This document shows positions 40,150 through 50,200 of a stretch of DNA of 53,711 nt, in pieces. This DNA comes from Akkermansiaceae bacterium. GTDB taxonomy: Bacteria; Verrucomicrobiota; Verrucomicrobiia; Verrucomicrobiales; Akkermansiaceae. The stretch is from contig CAIKDP010000294.1 in NCBI GenBank assembly GCA_903826205.1, positions 1-53,711 on the forward strand. The letters run 5' to 3'. Each line of letters starts with the position of its first letter. The stretch's first letter is position 1. A model generated the notes under the pieces. The model saw only the letters and a list, made by a program, of their open reading frames with translations. It made no database searches and was not told where the DNA came from. Position numbers and translations under genes: made by a program.

Positions 40150-40320
40150 AGACCGGTGAAACGACCCCTCGGGCTGGTGCTCTGGCTGTTTCTGTTGCGG
40201 TGGCAACAGAAAATCACAGTGGCGATACCGCTCCGGAATGGCCGCCACACACAGGTGTGAATGACGACGGCACCGGATTCCCCATCAATTGAGTGCCCGT
40301 GTTACGGACCTCCCGAAGAG
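40150..40320 (-). promoter_or_regulatory. Probable cobalamin riboswitch
   Basis: Read on the minus strand, the leader of the TonB-dependent receptor contains GGGGAATCCGGTGCCGTCG, then GAGCGGTATCGCCACTGTGA, a hairpin with arms TTTCTGTTGC and GCAACAGAAA, and AACAGCCAGAGCACCAGCC at 40172-40190, close to the B12 box (AGCCxGxAGACCxGCC). Order and spacing match cobalamin riboswitches, though the box is imperfect. Adenosylcobalamin would be expected to repress the receptor gene. Boundaries are approximate. Confidence 0.62.
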
Positions 40321-40503
40321 TTCAGCGGCTCTCCCGCTGACGCCCGCGATCCCAGCCGCCGCCAACGTCCGTGGCAACCCCAAAGCATAATATGCGCGGC
40401 AATTCAGAACCGTTCGCCGTCGCCACTTCGCATAAACGGCTTTTTTTACCTCAAACTCTGCTATTTTGTGGACCTGCGGCTCTTTTTAGGGGTTTTTCGC
40501 GGC

Positions 40504-43500
40504 GTGAACGCAACCCCAACCTCTGCCATGGGCACCCTCGATGCGAACGAAGCGGTGGCCTCCGTCGCCTACCGACTCAACGAATTTTTCGCCATTTACC
40601 CGATCACGCCGTCATCCGGGATGGCGGAATTCGCGGATGAATGGTCGGCGGGCGGCAGAAAAAACCTGTGGGGCGCGGTCCCCAGCGTGGTGGAAATGCA
40701 ATCCGAAGGGGGGGCCGCCGGGGCCTTGCACGGGGCCCTGCTGGCGGGCTCGCTCAGTGCGTCGTTCACCGCGTCGCAAGGGCTGCTGCTGATGATCCCC
40801 AACATGTATAAGTTTGCGGGCGAACTGCTGCCGTTCTGCCTGCACGTGACGGCCCGCGCCCTGGCCACCCATGCCTTGAGCATTTTTGGCGATCACTCGG
40901 ATGTGATGGCCTGCCGCCAGACGGGATTCGCGATGTTGGCGGGCGGCTCGGTGCAGGAGGCCCAGGACACGGCGGTCATTTCACAAATGGTGACGCTGCG
41001 TTCGCGGGTGCCGTTTCTGCACTTTTTCGATGGTTTCCGCACCTCGCATGAGGTTTCCAAAATCGCGCTGCTCAGCGATGATGACCTGCGCTCCCTCATC
41101 GACGAGGATAGCATCCGCGCCATCCGCGAACGCGCGCTGACGCCCGACCGCCCGGTCATCCGCGGCACGGCTCAAAACCCGGATGTGTTTTTCCAAGCCC
41201 GCGAAGGTTGCAATTCGTTCTACGACGCGCTCCCCGGTTTGGTTAGAGAAGCGATGGACGCGTTCGCCGCGCGCACCGGCCGCGCCTACAAGCCGTTCGA
41301 CTATGAGGGCGATCCTGCCGCCGAGCGGGTCATCGTCATGATGGGCTCGGGCGCGGAAGCCGCCGGTGAAGCGATCGGCTGGCTCAATGCCAATGGTCAA
41401 AAAACCGGCTTGGTGAAGGTGCGCCTGTACCGGCCGTTTTCAGTGGAGGATTTTGCGGCGGTGCTACCCAAGACGGTGAAGTCGATTGCGGTGCTGGACC
41501 GGACGAAAGAGCCGGGAGCGGTCGGCGAACCGTTGTTCCTTGATGTGTGTGCCGCGCTGCGCCAGGCGGAAACCCTCGGCCTGTTGCAAGACACCCACAC
41601 GATCCGCATGATCGGCGGGCGCTACGGCCTCGGCTCGAAGGAATTCACCCCGTCGATGGTCAAGGCGGTGTTTGACGAACTCGCCAAAGCCGCGCCGAAA
41701 GCCACCTTCACGGTCGGCATCAACGACGATGTCACCGGCCTCTCGCTGGCCTACGACCCGGACTTTGAAGTGGTGCCGCCGGGCATGAAACAAGCGGTGT
41801 TCTTCGGGCTCGGCTCGGATGGCACGGTCGGTGCTAACAAAAACAGCATCAAGATCATCGGCGAGGGCACGGATAATTTCGCGCAGGGGTATTTCGTCTA
41901 TGACTCGAAGAAGGCCGGCGCGATGACCGTCTCCCATTTGCGCTTCGGCCCGGCGCCGATCCGCTCGACCTATCTGATCCGCAGCGCCGAATTCGTCGCC
42001 TGCCATCGCTTCGACCTCATCAACCAGGTCAACGTGCTCGACTACGTCAAACCCGGCGGGATCTTCCTGCTCAATTCGCCCGGCGATCCGCACGCGGTGT
42101 GGGGGAACCTGCCGCGGGACTTGCAGGAGCAGATCATCCGTAAAAAACTGGTGTTCTACGCGATCGACGCCAGCACCGTGGCGCGCAACTGCGGCATGGC
42201 CGGGCGCATCAACACGATCATGCAGACGTGTTATTTCGCCATCTCCGGCGTGTTGGAGAAGGACGAAGCCATCGCCTCGATCAAATACGCGATCAAGAAA
42301 ACCTACGGCAAACGCGGCGACGCCGTGGTCCAGCGCAACTATGATGCGGTGGACGGCACCCTCGCCAACCTCGTCCTCATCGAATATCCGCAAACCGCCA
42401 CCTCCAGCGTGCGCCTCGCGCCGATCGTTCCGCCCAACGCGCCGGACTTCGTGCAACGGGTCACCGGCATCATGCTCGGCGGCAAGGGCGACTTGCTGCC
42501 CGTCAGCGCGTTCCCGATTGATGGCACCTGGCCCACCGGCACCACGCAGTGGGAAAAACGCAACATCGCCGAGGAAATCCCGGTGTGGGAAAGCGATATC
42601 TGCATCCAGTGCAACAAGTGCTCGATGGTCTGCCCGCACGCCGCGATCCGCCCGAAGGTGTTCACACCCGAACATCTAACCAACGCGCCGGCCACCTTCA
42701 AGTCCACCGAGTTCAAGGTGCGCGACTACCCCGGCATGCTCTACTCGTTGCAAGTGGCCCCCGAGGATTGCACCGGTTGCCAGCTCTGCGTCAACGTTTG
42801 CCCGGCCAAGGACAAGAGCAACCCCAGCCGCAAGGCCATCAACATGGTGCCGCAAATCCCGCTGCGCGATGCCGAACGCGAAAACTATGCGTTCTTCCTC
42901 GACCTGCCGGACCCGGACCGCGCGATGCTGCGCGACGACGTCAAGACCTCGCAGTTCATGCGGCCCCTGTTTGAATACTCGGGTGCCTGCGCCGGTTGCG
43001 GTGAAACCCCGTATGTCAAACTCCTCACCCAACTTTTCGGCGACCGTCTGCTCATTGCCAATGCCACCGGTTGCTCATCGATCTATGGCGGCAACCTGCC
43101 GACCACGCCCTACACCAAGGATGCCTGCGGCCGCGGCCCGGCCTGGGCCAACTCGCTCTTCGAGGACAACGCGGAATTCGGCCTCGGCTTCCGCGCCAGC
43201 CTCGATCAAACCCGCGCCTACGCCCAGGTTTTGTTGGGCCGACAGGCCGGCTTGTTAGGCGACGGCCTCGTCAGCAGCCTGCTGGCCGCCGACCAATCGA
43301 ACGAAGCGGGCATCAACGCCCAGCGCGAACGCGTCGTCGCCCTGCGCCAGGCACTCAGCAGCCAAACCAGCCGTGAAGCGGCGACGCTGGGCCAGCTGGC
43401 GGATTACCTCGTGGACAAGAGCGTGTGGATTCTGGGCGGCGATGGCTGGGCCTATGACATTGGCTTCGGCGGGCTCGACCATGTGATTGCCTCCGGCCGC

Positions 43501-44103
43501 AACGTCAACATCCTCGTGCTCGACACCGAAGTCTACTCTAACACCGGTGGCCAGCAATCGAAGTCCACGCCGCTGGGTGCGGTCGCCAAGTTCAGCATGG
43601 CCGGCAAGGCCCTGCCGAAAAAGGACCTCGGCCTCATCGCCACCACTTACGGGTCGGTGTATGTCGCGCGGGTCGCCTTTGGTGCCAAGGACGCGCACAC
43701 GGTCACCGCCTTCCGCGAGGCGGAGAGTTATCCGGGCCCTTCGCTCATCATTGCCTACAGCCATTGTGTGGCCCACGGCTACAGTCTGGCACAAGGCCTC
43801 GAGCAACAGAAACGCGCGGTGGCTTGCGGTTACTGGCCGTTGTTCCGCTTCGATCCGCGCCGCACCGCGGCGGGCGAAAACCCGATGAAGCTCGATTCCG
43901 CGCCGCCCAAAGCCTCGCTGGCGGAATTCACCCGCAACGAGACCCGCTTCCAAATGTTGGAGCGCATCAACCCGGAACGCTCGGCCATGCTCCAACAAAT
44001 GGCCGCCGCCTCCGTCAAGGAGCACTTCGCCCTCTATCAACAAATGGCCGCGGCTACCGAACCCGCCGCCACCGCCGCCGAATCCACCAAACCAACCCTC
44101 TGA
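40504..44103 (+). CDS. nifJ: Pyruvate:ferredoxin (flavodoxin) oxidoreductase
   Basis: A single-chain PFOR that oxidises pyruvate to acetyl-CoA and CO2 while reducing ferredoxin or flavodoxin. The protein of about 1190 residues has the usual fused domains: N-terminal LDANEAVASVAYRLNEFFAI with YPITPSSGMAEFADEW; the gamma part with VGANKNSIKIIGEGTDNFAQ; two 4Fe-4S clusters (CIQCNKCSMVCPHAAIRP near residue 700, CTGCQLCVNVCPAKD near 757); and the TPP domain with CAGCGETPYVKLL (proximal cluster Cys), ATGCSSIYGGNLPTTPY and NTGGQQSKSTPLGAVAKF. The GTG at 40504 has an AGGGG 11 bases upstream; ATG 40528 is the alternative. The frame extends further upstream through the divergent riboswitch but that part is not coding-like. 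Confidence 0.96.
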   Translation: MNATPTSAMGTLDANEAVASVAYRLNEFFAIYPITPSSGMAEFADEWSAGGRKNLWGAVPSVVEMQSEGGAAGALHGALLAGSLSASFTASQGLLLMIPNMYKFAGELLPFCLHVTARALATHALSIFGDHSDVMACRQTGFAMLAGGSVQEAQDTAVISQMVTLRSRVPFLHFFDGFRTSHEVSKIALLSDDDLRSLIDEDSIRAIRERALTPDRPVIRGTAQNPDVFFQAREGCNSFYDALPGLVREAMDAFAARTGRAYKPFDYEGDPAAERVIVMMGSGAEAAGEAIGWLNANGQKTGLVKVRLYRPFSVEDFAAVLPKTVKSIAVLDRTKEPGAVGEPLFLDVCAALRQAETLGLLQDTHTIRMIGGRYGLGSKEFTPSMVKAVFDELAKAAPKATFTVGINDDVTGLSLAYDPDFEVVPPGMKQAVFFGLGSDGTVGANKNSIKIIGEGTDNFAQGYFVYDSKKAGAMTVSHLRFGPAPIRSTYLIRSAEFVACHRFDLINQVNVLDYVKPGGIFLLNSPGDPHAVWGNLPRDLQEQIIRKKLVFYAIDASTVARNCGMAGRINTIMQTCYFAISGVLEKDEAIASIKYAIKKTYGKRGDAVVQRNYDAVDGTLANLVLIEYPQTATSSVRLAPIVPPNAPDFVQRVTGIMLGGKGDLLPVSAFPIDGTWPTGTTQWEKRNIAEEIPVWESDICIQCNKCSMVCPHAAIRPKVFTPEHLTNAPATFKSTEFKVRDYPGMLYSLQVAPEDCTGCQLCVNVCPAKDKSNPSRKAINMVPQIPLRDAERENYAFFLDLPDPDRAMLRDDVKTSQFMRPLFEYSGACAGCGETPYVKLLTQLFGDRLLIANATGCSSIYGGNLPTTPYTKDACGRGPAWANSLFEDNAEFGLGFRASLDQTRAYAQVLLGRQAGLLGDGLVSSLLAADQSNEAGINAQRERVVALRQALSSQTSREAATLGQLADYLVDKSVWILGGDGWAYDIGFGGLDHVIASGRNVNILVLDTEVYSNTGGQQSKSTPLGAVAKFSMAGKALPKKDLGLIATTYGSVYVARVAFGAKDAHTVTAFREAESYPGPSLIIAYSHCVAHGYSLAQGLEQQKRAVACGYWPLFRFDPRRTAAGENPMKLDSAPPKASLAEFTRNETRFQMLERINPERSAMLQQMAAASVKEHFALYQQMAAATEPAATAAESTKPTL

Positions 44104-44108
44104 TCCTC

Positions 44109-45101
44109 ATGAACCTGTCCACCACCTATCTCGGCCTGCCCCTGAAAAACCCGCTGCTGCCGGGCGCCTCGCCCATGGCTCACAAGCTCGACACCGTGCG
44201 TCGCCTCGAAGACGCGGGTGCCGCGGCGATCATGATGCACTCGTTGTTTGAAGAGCAGATCACCAGCCAGCAGCTGGCGGAATTCGCCCACACCGAGTTT
44301 TCCGCCGATTCGTCCTCGGAGGCGAGTTCCTATTTCCCGCAGATGAAAGACTACGCCCTCGGGCCGGACCGCTACCTCGAGCAAATCGCCAAAATCAAGG
44401 AAATGGTCGCCATCCCGGTCATCGGTTCCCTCAATGGCATCAGCATGGGCGGCTGGACCGATCACGCCCGCCTCATCCAACAAGCGGGGGCGGACGCCCT
44501 TGAACTCAACGTCTATTACGTCGCCACCGATCCTAACGAATCCGGCACCGCGGTGGAAAAACGCACCCTCGATATCCTGGAGGCGGTCAAGGCCAGCGTC
44601 ACCATCCCCGTTGCCGTCAAGCTCTCGTCGTATTTCTCCTCGCCGGGCCATTTCGCCAAACAACTCGACGCCAGCGGCGCCGCGGGCGTGGTCATGTTCA
44701 ACCGGTTCTATCAACCCGACATCAACATCGAGGAACTCGAGGCCACCCCGCACCTCGAATTGTCCAACTCGACGGAACTGCGCCAGCGTCTGCGCTGGAT
44801 CGCCATCATCCACGGCCACATCAAGGCCAGCATCGCGCTGAGCGGCGGCGTGCATTCGTTTGAGGACATCATCAAGGGCATCATGGTCGGTGCCAATGTG
44901 GTGCAGGTGGTTTCCAGCCTGCTCAAGCACGGCCCCGAGCACCTCGCCGGCCTGCTCGCCGATTTCTCGCGCTGGATGGAAGCCCACGAATACGAGTCGG
45001 TCGACCAGATGCGCGGCAGCATGAGCCTCGCCCATTGCCCGGATCCGTCGGTGTATGAGCGCGCCAACTATCTGCGCGTGTTGCAACTCTGGAAAATCTG
45101 A
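44109..45101 (+). CDS. Dihydroorotate dehydrogenase-like flavoprotein
   Basis: A 330-residue TIM-barrel flavoprotein resembling class 1 dihydroorotate dehydrogenase (PyrD) and dihydropyrimidine dehydrogenase PreA. It has LGLPLKNPLLPGASPMAHKL at the N-terminus, IPVIGSLNGISMGGWTD, DALELNVYYVATDPNESG, VAVKLSSYFSSPGHFAK and SGGVHSFEDIIKGIMVGANV. Members of this subfamily often sit beside nifJ, so the real substrate may be tied to ferredoxin rather than to pyrimidine synthesis. It starts six bases after the nifJ stop and is surely cotranscribed. Confidence 0.85.
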   Translation: MNLSTTYLGLPLKNPLLPGASPMAHKLDTVRRLEDAGAAAIMMHSLFEEQITSQQLAEFAHTEFSADSSSEASSYFPQMKDYALGPDRYLEQIAKIKEMVAIPVIGSLNGISMGGWTDHARLIQQAGADALELNVYYVATDPNESGTAVEKRTLDILEAVKASVTIPVAVKLSSYFSSPGHFAKQLDASGAAGVVMFNRFYQPDINIEELEATPHLELSNSTELRQRLRWIAIIHGHIKASIALSGGVHSFEDIIKGIMVGANVVQVVSSLLKHGPEHLAGLLADFSRWMEAHEYESVDQMRGSMSLAHCPDPSVYERANYLRVLQLWKI

Positions 45102-45109
45102 GCCGGACC

Positions 45110-45511
45110 ATGTTAGCATTTTCACAAACCACCGGCTATGCCATCGAGGCGCTGGCCTGCCTCGCCCGGCATGGTGCGGAATCGATGATGGTGCGTGAGA
45201 TCGCGGTTTGCACGGAGATGCCGTTCCCTTATCTATCAAAAGTCTTCCACCGGCTGTGTGAGGCGGGCATCGTCGATTCCAAACGCGGCTACAAGGGCGG
45301 GGTGAAACTCGCCCAATTGCCTGAGCATATTTCATTGTTGCAAATCAATGCCGCCGTGGAATCCGGGCGTCCGCCCGCCGCCGACGAGGCGGCCGCAGAA
45401 AATCCTCGACCAAACACGTTTTGGGAGGCATTTCATCAAACGTACCGCGCGCAGCTCGCCGCCATGACTCTGGCCGATGTGCTTGCCTATGACAAATCCC
45501 CCCGGACCTGA
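45110..45511 (+). CDS. Rrf2 family transcriptional regulator lacking cluster cysteines
   Basis: A 133-residue Rrf2-type winged-helix protein: FSQTTGYAIEALACLARHG, VREIAVCTEMPFPYLSKVFH, AGIVDSKRGYKGGVKLAQLP. Sensing members such as IscR, NsrR and RsrR bind an Fe-S cluster with three cysteines in a loop near residues 90-105; here that loop reads VESGRPPAADEAAAENPRPN and has none. The protein ends after a helical tail. It follows the PFOR genes by 8 bases and may control them, but not through a standard cluster. Confidence 0.85.
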   Translation: MLAFSQTTGYAIEALACLARHGAESMMVREIAVCTEMPFPYLSKVFHRLCEAGIVDSKRGYKGGVKLAQLPEHISLLQINAAVESGRPPAADEAAAENPRPNTFWEAFHQTYRAQLAAMTLADVLAYDKSPRT

Positions 45512-45514
45512 CGC

Positions 45515-45904
45515 ATGAACCACCCCTATCTTCCCATCCTTGTTTTCTTCGCCGTGGCTCTCGCCGTGCCCATCGGCGCGCTGGTCCTGGCCCGCGTCTG
45601 GATGAACTTCTTCACCCCCATCAAAAAGGGTAAGGAAAAAAACGCCCTCTACGAATGCGGCGTCAACCCGCTGTCAGAACCGCAGACGCGCTTCCACTCG
45701 AAGTACTACATGTTTGGCCTGTTGTTCCTGGTCTTTGATGTGGAAACCGTCTTCCTGTTGCCCTTCGCCGTGGCCTTTCTCAAGCTTTCCGTGGGCTCCT
45801 TCATCGCCGCCATGGCCTTCCTCCTGCTGCTCGCCGAGGGCCTCGTCTGGGCCTGGAGCAAGGGCTTGTTGGATTGGCGCGCCATTCCCAAGGCCAAGGC
45901 CTGA
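45515..45904 (+). CDS. nuoA: NADH-quinone oxidoreductase subunit A
   Basis: A 129-residue membrane subunit of complex I with three membrane helices. The typical LYECGVNPLSEPQTRFHSKY loop lies between helices 1 and 2, followed by YMFGLLFLVFDVETVFLLPF and LLLLAEGLVWAWSKGLLDW. It starts 3 bases after the Rrf2 stop, so it is the end of the PFOR operon. The expected nuoB, nuoC and others do not follow; the next gene is an efflux adaptor on a separate unit. Confidence 0.94.
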   Translation: MNHPYLPILVFFAVALAVPIGALVLARVWMNFFTPIKKGKEKNALYECGVNPLSEPQTRFHSKYYMFGLLFLVFDVETVFLLPFAVAFLKLSVGSFIAAMAFLLLLAEGLVWAWSKGLLDWRAIPKAKA

Positions 45905-46075
45905 GTGCGACGCCGTGCATGGCCTGCCACCACCCTGAGAACGACGAAAAAACCGCAGCACCAGAGCTGAACCTGGATACCGCAGTCTAATCTCAGTTGT
46001 TAGTTAGATTAACCACACATTTCACGACAGAACTTTTCCTTGCGTAGCAGGGGCGATTGCTGGTTACTGGTGGCG

Positions 46076-47122
46076 ATGATTGCTCCCAGCGCCTTGCCAA
46101 GCCGTTGCCTTCTGGTCCTGCCGCTGGTGCTGGCGAGTGCCTTGGCCCAAGGCGGGCCCAAGGGTGGCGCGTCTTCGCCCCCCCTGCGTGCGGAAGTCTT
46201 TATTGTGAAAAGCGCGCCGTTTGCCCAGACGCTCTCAACGGTGGGCACCTTGCGGGCCAATGAAGCTGTCACCCTCGTCTCGGAACTCTCGCGCCGGTTG
46301 GTCAAAATCCATGTCGAAGAAGGCTCGGAGGTGGCGGCGGGCGCCTTGCTCTTCAAACTCGATGACAGCGACTTGGTAGCGGAACTCGCAGAACTCGAAG
46401 TGCGCCTGAAACTGGCCGTCGCTAACAAAAAACGCGTGGACAGCCTGGCCACTCGCAGCGCCATCAGCCAACAGGAGATCGATGTTTCCACCTCGGAGTT
46501 TAACCTGTTAGAGGCGCAGCGCAACACCAAGGCGGTCCAAGTCTCCAAAACCGAAATCCGTGCGCCCTTTGCCGGCCGGGTAGGGGTGCGGCAGGTGAGC
46601 GAAGGCGCGTTCGTGTCCCCCACCACGCCGCTCATCACGCTGCAGGATGTGTCGCGAATCAAGGTGGATTTTCCGTTGCCAGAGCGCTACTCAGGCGAGG
46701 TGAAGAGCGGGCAGAAATTCAGCTTCACGGTGGCGGGCAACGGGCAGGTGTTTGAAGGTGCGGTGACGGTGCTCGAACCGGCGATTGATGCCACCACCCG
46801 CAGCCTGTTAGTCCGGGGGTTATGTGCCTCACCCAAAGGCTTGCTGCCGGGTGGGTTCGCCGAAGTGACCCTGAACTTGGACGAGCTGGCCAATGGGTTC
46901 ATGGTGCCAAGCCAGGCACTCGTGCCCTCGCCACGCGGGCAAGGGTTGTATGTCATCGCCGATGGCAAGGCTCGGTTGCAGGCGGTGGAAATAGGCATCC
47001 GCACCGATGACCAGGTGCAGATTTTGCGCGGGGTCAACGCGGGCGATGTGGTCGCCACCACCAATCTGCTGCGCCTCCGCCCCGGCCTGGAGGTCAGCGC
47101 CGTGGAGGCAACAAAGCCCTAA
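46076..47122 (+). CDS. RND efflux periplasmic adaptor (membrane fusion protein)
   Basis: A 348-residue secreted adaptor that bridges an inner-membrane RND pump and an outer-membrane channel. It has a signal peptide (CLLVLPLVLASALAQ), a barrel-sandwich half TLSTVGTLRANEAVTLVSEL with VEEGSEVAAGALLFKLDDSD, a short alpha-hairpin (about 90-140), then IRAPFAGRVGVRQVSEGAFV and the beta-barrel/MP domain. The ATG at 46076 begins the signal peptide. The pump gene follows after 136 bases; no TolC-like gene is in the window. Confidence 0.9.
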   Translation: MIAPSALPSRCLLVLPLVLASALAQGGPKGGASSPPLRAEVFIVKSAPFAQTLSTVGTLRANEAVTLVSELSRRLVKIHVEEGSEVAAGALLFKLDDSDLVAELAELEVRLKLAVANKKRVDSLATRSAISQQEIDVSTSEFNLLEAQRNTKAVQVSKTEIRAPFAGRVGVRQVSEGAFVSPTTPLITLQDVSRIKVDFPLPERYSGEVKSGQKFSFTVAGNGQVFEGAVTVLEPAIDATTRSLLVRGLCASPKGLLPGGFAEVTLNLDELANGFMVPSQALVPSPRGQGLYVIADGKARLQAVEIGIRTDDQVQILRGVNAGDVVATTNLLRLRPGLEVSAVEATKP

Positions 47123-47258
47123 ACCTTAAATCCTAAATTCTAAATTCTAAATCAAAACCATGGCGTCCCTGCTGCCTTTCTTATCTTCGTTTAGAATTTC
47201 ATGCTTATGATTTTCTTCAACTTGGAATTTCACGCTTCGGATTTATGATTTTCCTATC
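47123..47258. other. AT-rich spacer with short direct repeats
   Basis: Between the adaptor and pump genes a stretch with direct copies of CCTAAATTCTAAATT and two copies of ATTTATGATTTT-like sequence stands out as AT-rich in this genome. No gene is seen. It may be a decayed insertion or a spacer duplicated by slippage. Confidence 0.5.
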
Positions 47259-50200
47259 ATGAGTCTATCAGAAATCAGCATCCGGCGCCCGGTGCTTGCG
47301 ATCGTGATGTCGCTCATCATCGTGCTGTTTGGCGTGACCGGCTTTTATTTTCTGGGGGTGCGCGAGTATCCGGCGGTGGACCCGCCGATTGTGACGGTAC
47401 AGACGAGTTACCCCGGCGCCAATCCGGATGTGGTCGCCTCGCAAATCACCGAGCCCCTCGAGCAAGTCATCAATGGCATCGCCGGCATCCGCACCCTCGC
47501 CTCCGAGTCGCGCCAGGAGCGCAGCACCATCACCGTCGAGTTCACCCTGGATTCGGATCTGGACGCCGCGGCCAATGATGTGCGCGACCGTGTGGCGCGG
47601 GCGGCGCGCAGTTTGCCGGTGGATTCCAACCCACCGGTGGTGGAAAAGGCCGATGCGGACTCCTCGCCCATCCTCTTTCTCTCGCTGGAAAGCGACCAAC
47701 GCAGCATCCTGCAAGTCAGCGATATCGCCGACCGCGTGGTGCGCGAGCGCATGGAGACGATTCCCGGCGTCTCGTCGGTGAGGATTTTCGGCGAAAAACG
47801 CTACGCCATGCGGCTGTGGATGGACCCGGTGAAACTCGCGGTGCACGGCCTGACCCCGGCGGACGTGCAAGTCGCGCTGGACAAGCAGAACGTCGATCTT
47901 CCCAGCGGCCGGCTGGAAGGCACCACCAACGAGCTGTCGCTGCGCACGCTGGGCCGGCTCACCACGGCTGCGGAATTCGACAACCTCATCATCAAACAGG
48001 AACACGGCCGGCAGATTCTGTTTGGCGACATCGGCTATGCCGAACTCGGGCCCGAGAACCTGCGCACCGGCTTCAAGAGCGACCGGCTCTATCGAATCGG
48101 TGTGGCGGTCATCCCCCAACCTAACACCAACGCCATCGCCATCGCCGACGAGTTCCACAAACGCCTGGAGCAGGTGAAAAAGGAAGTGCCGGCGGATGTC
48201 CGCGTCGAGATTGGTTATGACTTCACGCGCTTTGTCCGGCGCTCGGTGGCCGAGGTCGAGGACACGCTGGTGATCGCTTTCGGGTTGGTGGCGTTGATCA
48301 TCTTTTTGTTTTTGCGCGATTGGCGCTCGACGCTCATTCCGGTGCTCGCGATTCCGGTGAGCATCATTTCCGGGTTTTTCATCATGTATGTGGCGGGCTA
48401 CTCGATCAACGTGCTGACGCTGGTGGCCATCGTGCTGTCCATCGGCCTGGTTTGTGATGACGCGATCGTTGTGTTAGAAAACATATACTCCAAAATCGAG
48501 GCTGGCATGTCACCCTTGGAGGCCGCATTGAAAGGGTCGCATGAGATCTACTTCGCGGTCATCTCCACGACAGTCGCGTTGGCGGCGGTGTTTCTGCCGC
48601 TGATTTTCCTCTCCGGGCTGAGCGGCCGGCTGTTCCGGGAGTTTGGCATCACGCTGGCCGGCTGCGTGCTGGTTTCGGCGTTTGTGGCGCTCACGCTGTC
48701 GCCGATGATGTGCCGGTTTCTGCTCAAGGAGCACGGGGCCAGGCCTAACATATTCTACCGATCCACCGAGCCGTTGTTCCGGATGCTTGCAGCGGGGTAC
48801 CGTGCAGGGCTGGCTTCGTTCCTGCGCAGGCGCTGGCTGGCGCTGCCCATTCTGCTTGGCACCGGTGTGCTTATCGCATGGTTGGTCACCAAGATCCCGC
48901 GCGAACTCGCCCCGCTCGAGGACCGCGAGAACGTCAGGGTAAACATCACCGCGCCCGAAGGTGCGAGCTTCGAATACACCGAGAGTTGGATGGATAAGAT
49001 CTCCATCTATGTGGATGAGAACGTGCCCGAACGGTTCCGCTCGTTCAGCATCCTCGGTGGCGGCGGCGGACGCTCCGAGGCCAACGCCGCCACCCAAAAC
49101 ATCTATCTGAAAGCCCCCGCCGAGCGGACGCGCACGCAGGCGCAGATCACCGCGCAACTCGCCAAGGAGCTGCAGAATTTCACCGGCGTGCGGGCCATTG
49201 CGACGCAGCCGCCGACCATTGGCGACCGGCGCAGCGGCCAGCCCTTGTCGTATGTGTTGCAAGCGCCGAATTACGAGGCGCTGGTGAAGGTGTTGCCGGA
49301 CTTTCTGGAGGCGGCGGGCCAGAGCCCACGGCTGCGCCAGATCGATGTGGACTTGAAGGTGAACCGGCCTGAAGGCATCATTGCCATCAATCGCAAAAAG
49401 GCGGCCGAGCTGGGTATCGCGGTGGCGGAAATCGGCCGCAGCGTGGAATTCGCCTACTCGGGGAGACGCTTCGGCTATTTCCTCAAGGATGGCAAACAAT
49501 ACCAAATCATCGCCCAAATGCAGCGCCAGGACCGCAATGACCCGGGGGATTTGAAAAAACTCTTTGTGAAAACCGCGGCAGGCACGATGGTTTCGTTAGA
49601 TAATCTGGTGACTTTTGCCGAGTCCGCCAGTCCGGCGGCGATTTTCCGTTTTAACCGTGCGGTGTCAGCCACCATCCAGGCGACGCCCGCACCGGGGTAC
49701 ACGCTCGGCGATGGCATCGTTGAGCTGGATCGGGTGGCCAAGCAGGTGTTGCCGGAGAATTTCCGCACCTCGCTGTCCGGACAGTCGCGGGATTTCGCGG
49801 AAAGCTCGTCGGCGTTGTTATTCGCCTTTTTACTCGCGCTGCTCATCATCTATCTGGTGCTGGCGGCGCAGTTCGAGAGTTTCCGCGACCCGTTCATCAT
49901 CATTCTAACAGTTCCAATGTCGGTCGCCGGGGCGCTGCTGTCACTGCATCTCACCGGCCAGACCTTGAATGTTTTCAGCCAGATCGGCATCATCATGCTC
50001 ATCGGCATCGTCACCAAAAACGGCATCCTCATCGTCGAGTTCGCCAACCAGCGCAAGGCGGCCGGACTCTCGAAACTCGATGCGGTGTTGGAGGCCTCGC
50101 TCGCCCGGTTCCGCCCCATCCTGATGACCAGCCTCGCCACCATCTTCGGCATCCTGCCCATCGCGCTGTCGCTCGGCGCGGCCGGCGGCTCGCGTCAGTC

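Noticed and set aside
40261-40503. Upstream extension of the nifJ frame
   Set aside because: It runs through the antisense of the riboswitch-like leader and has no resemblance to PFOR N-termini.
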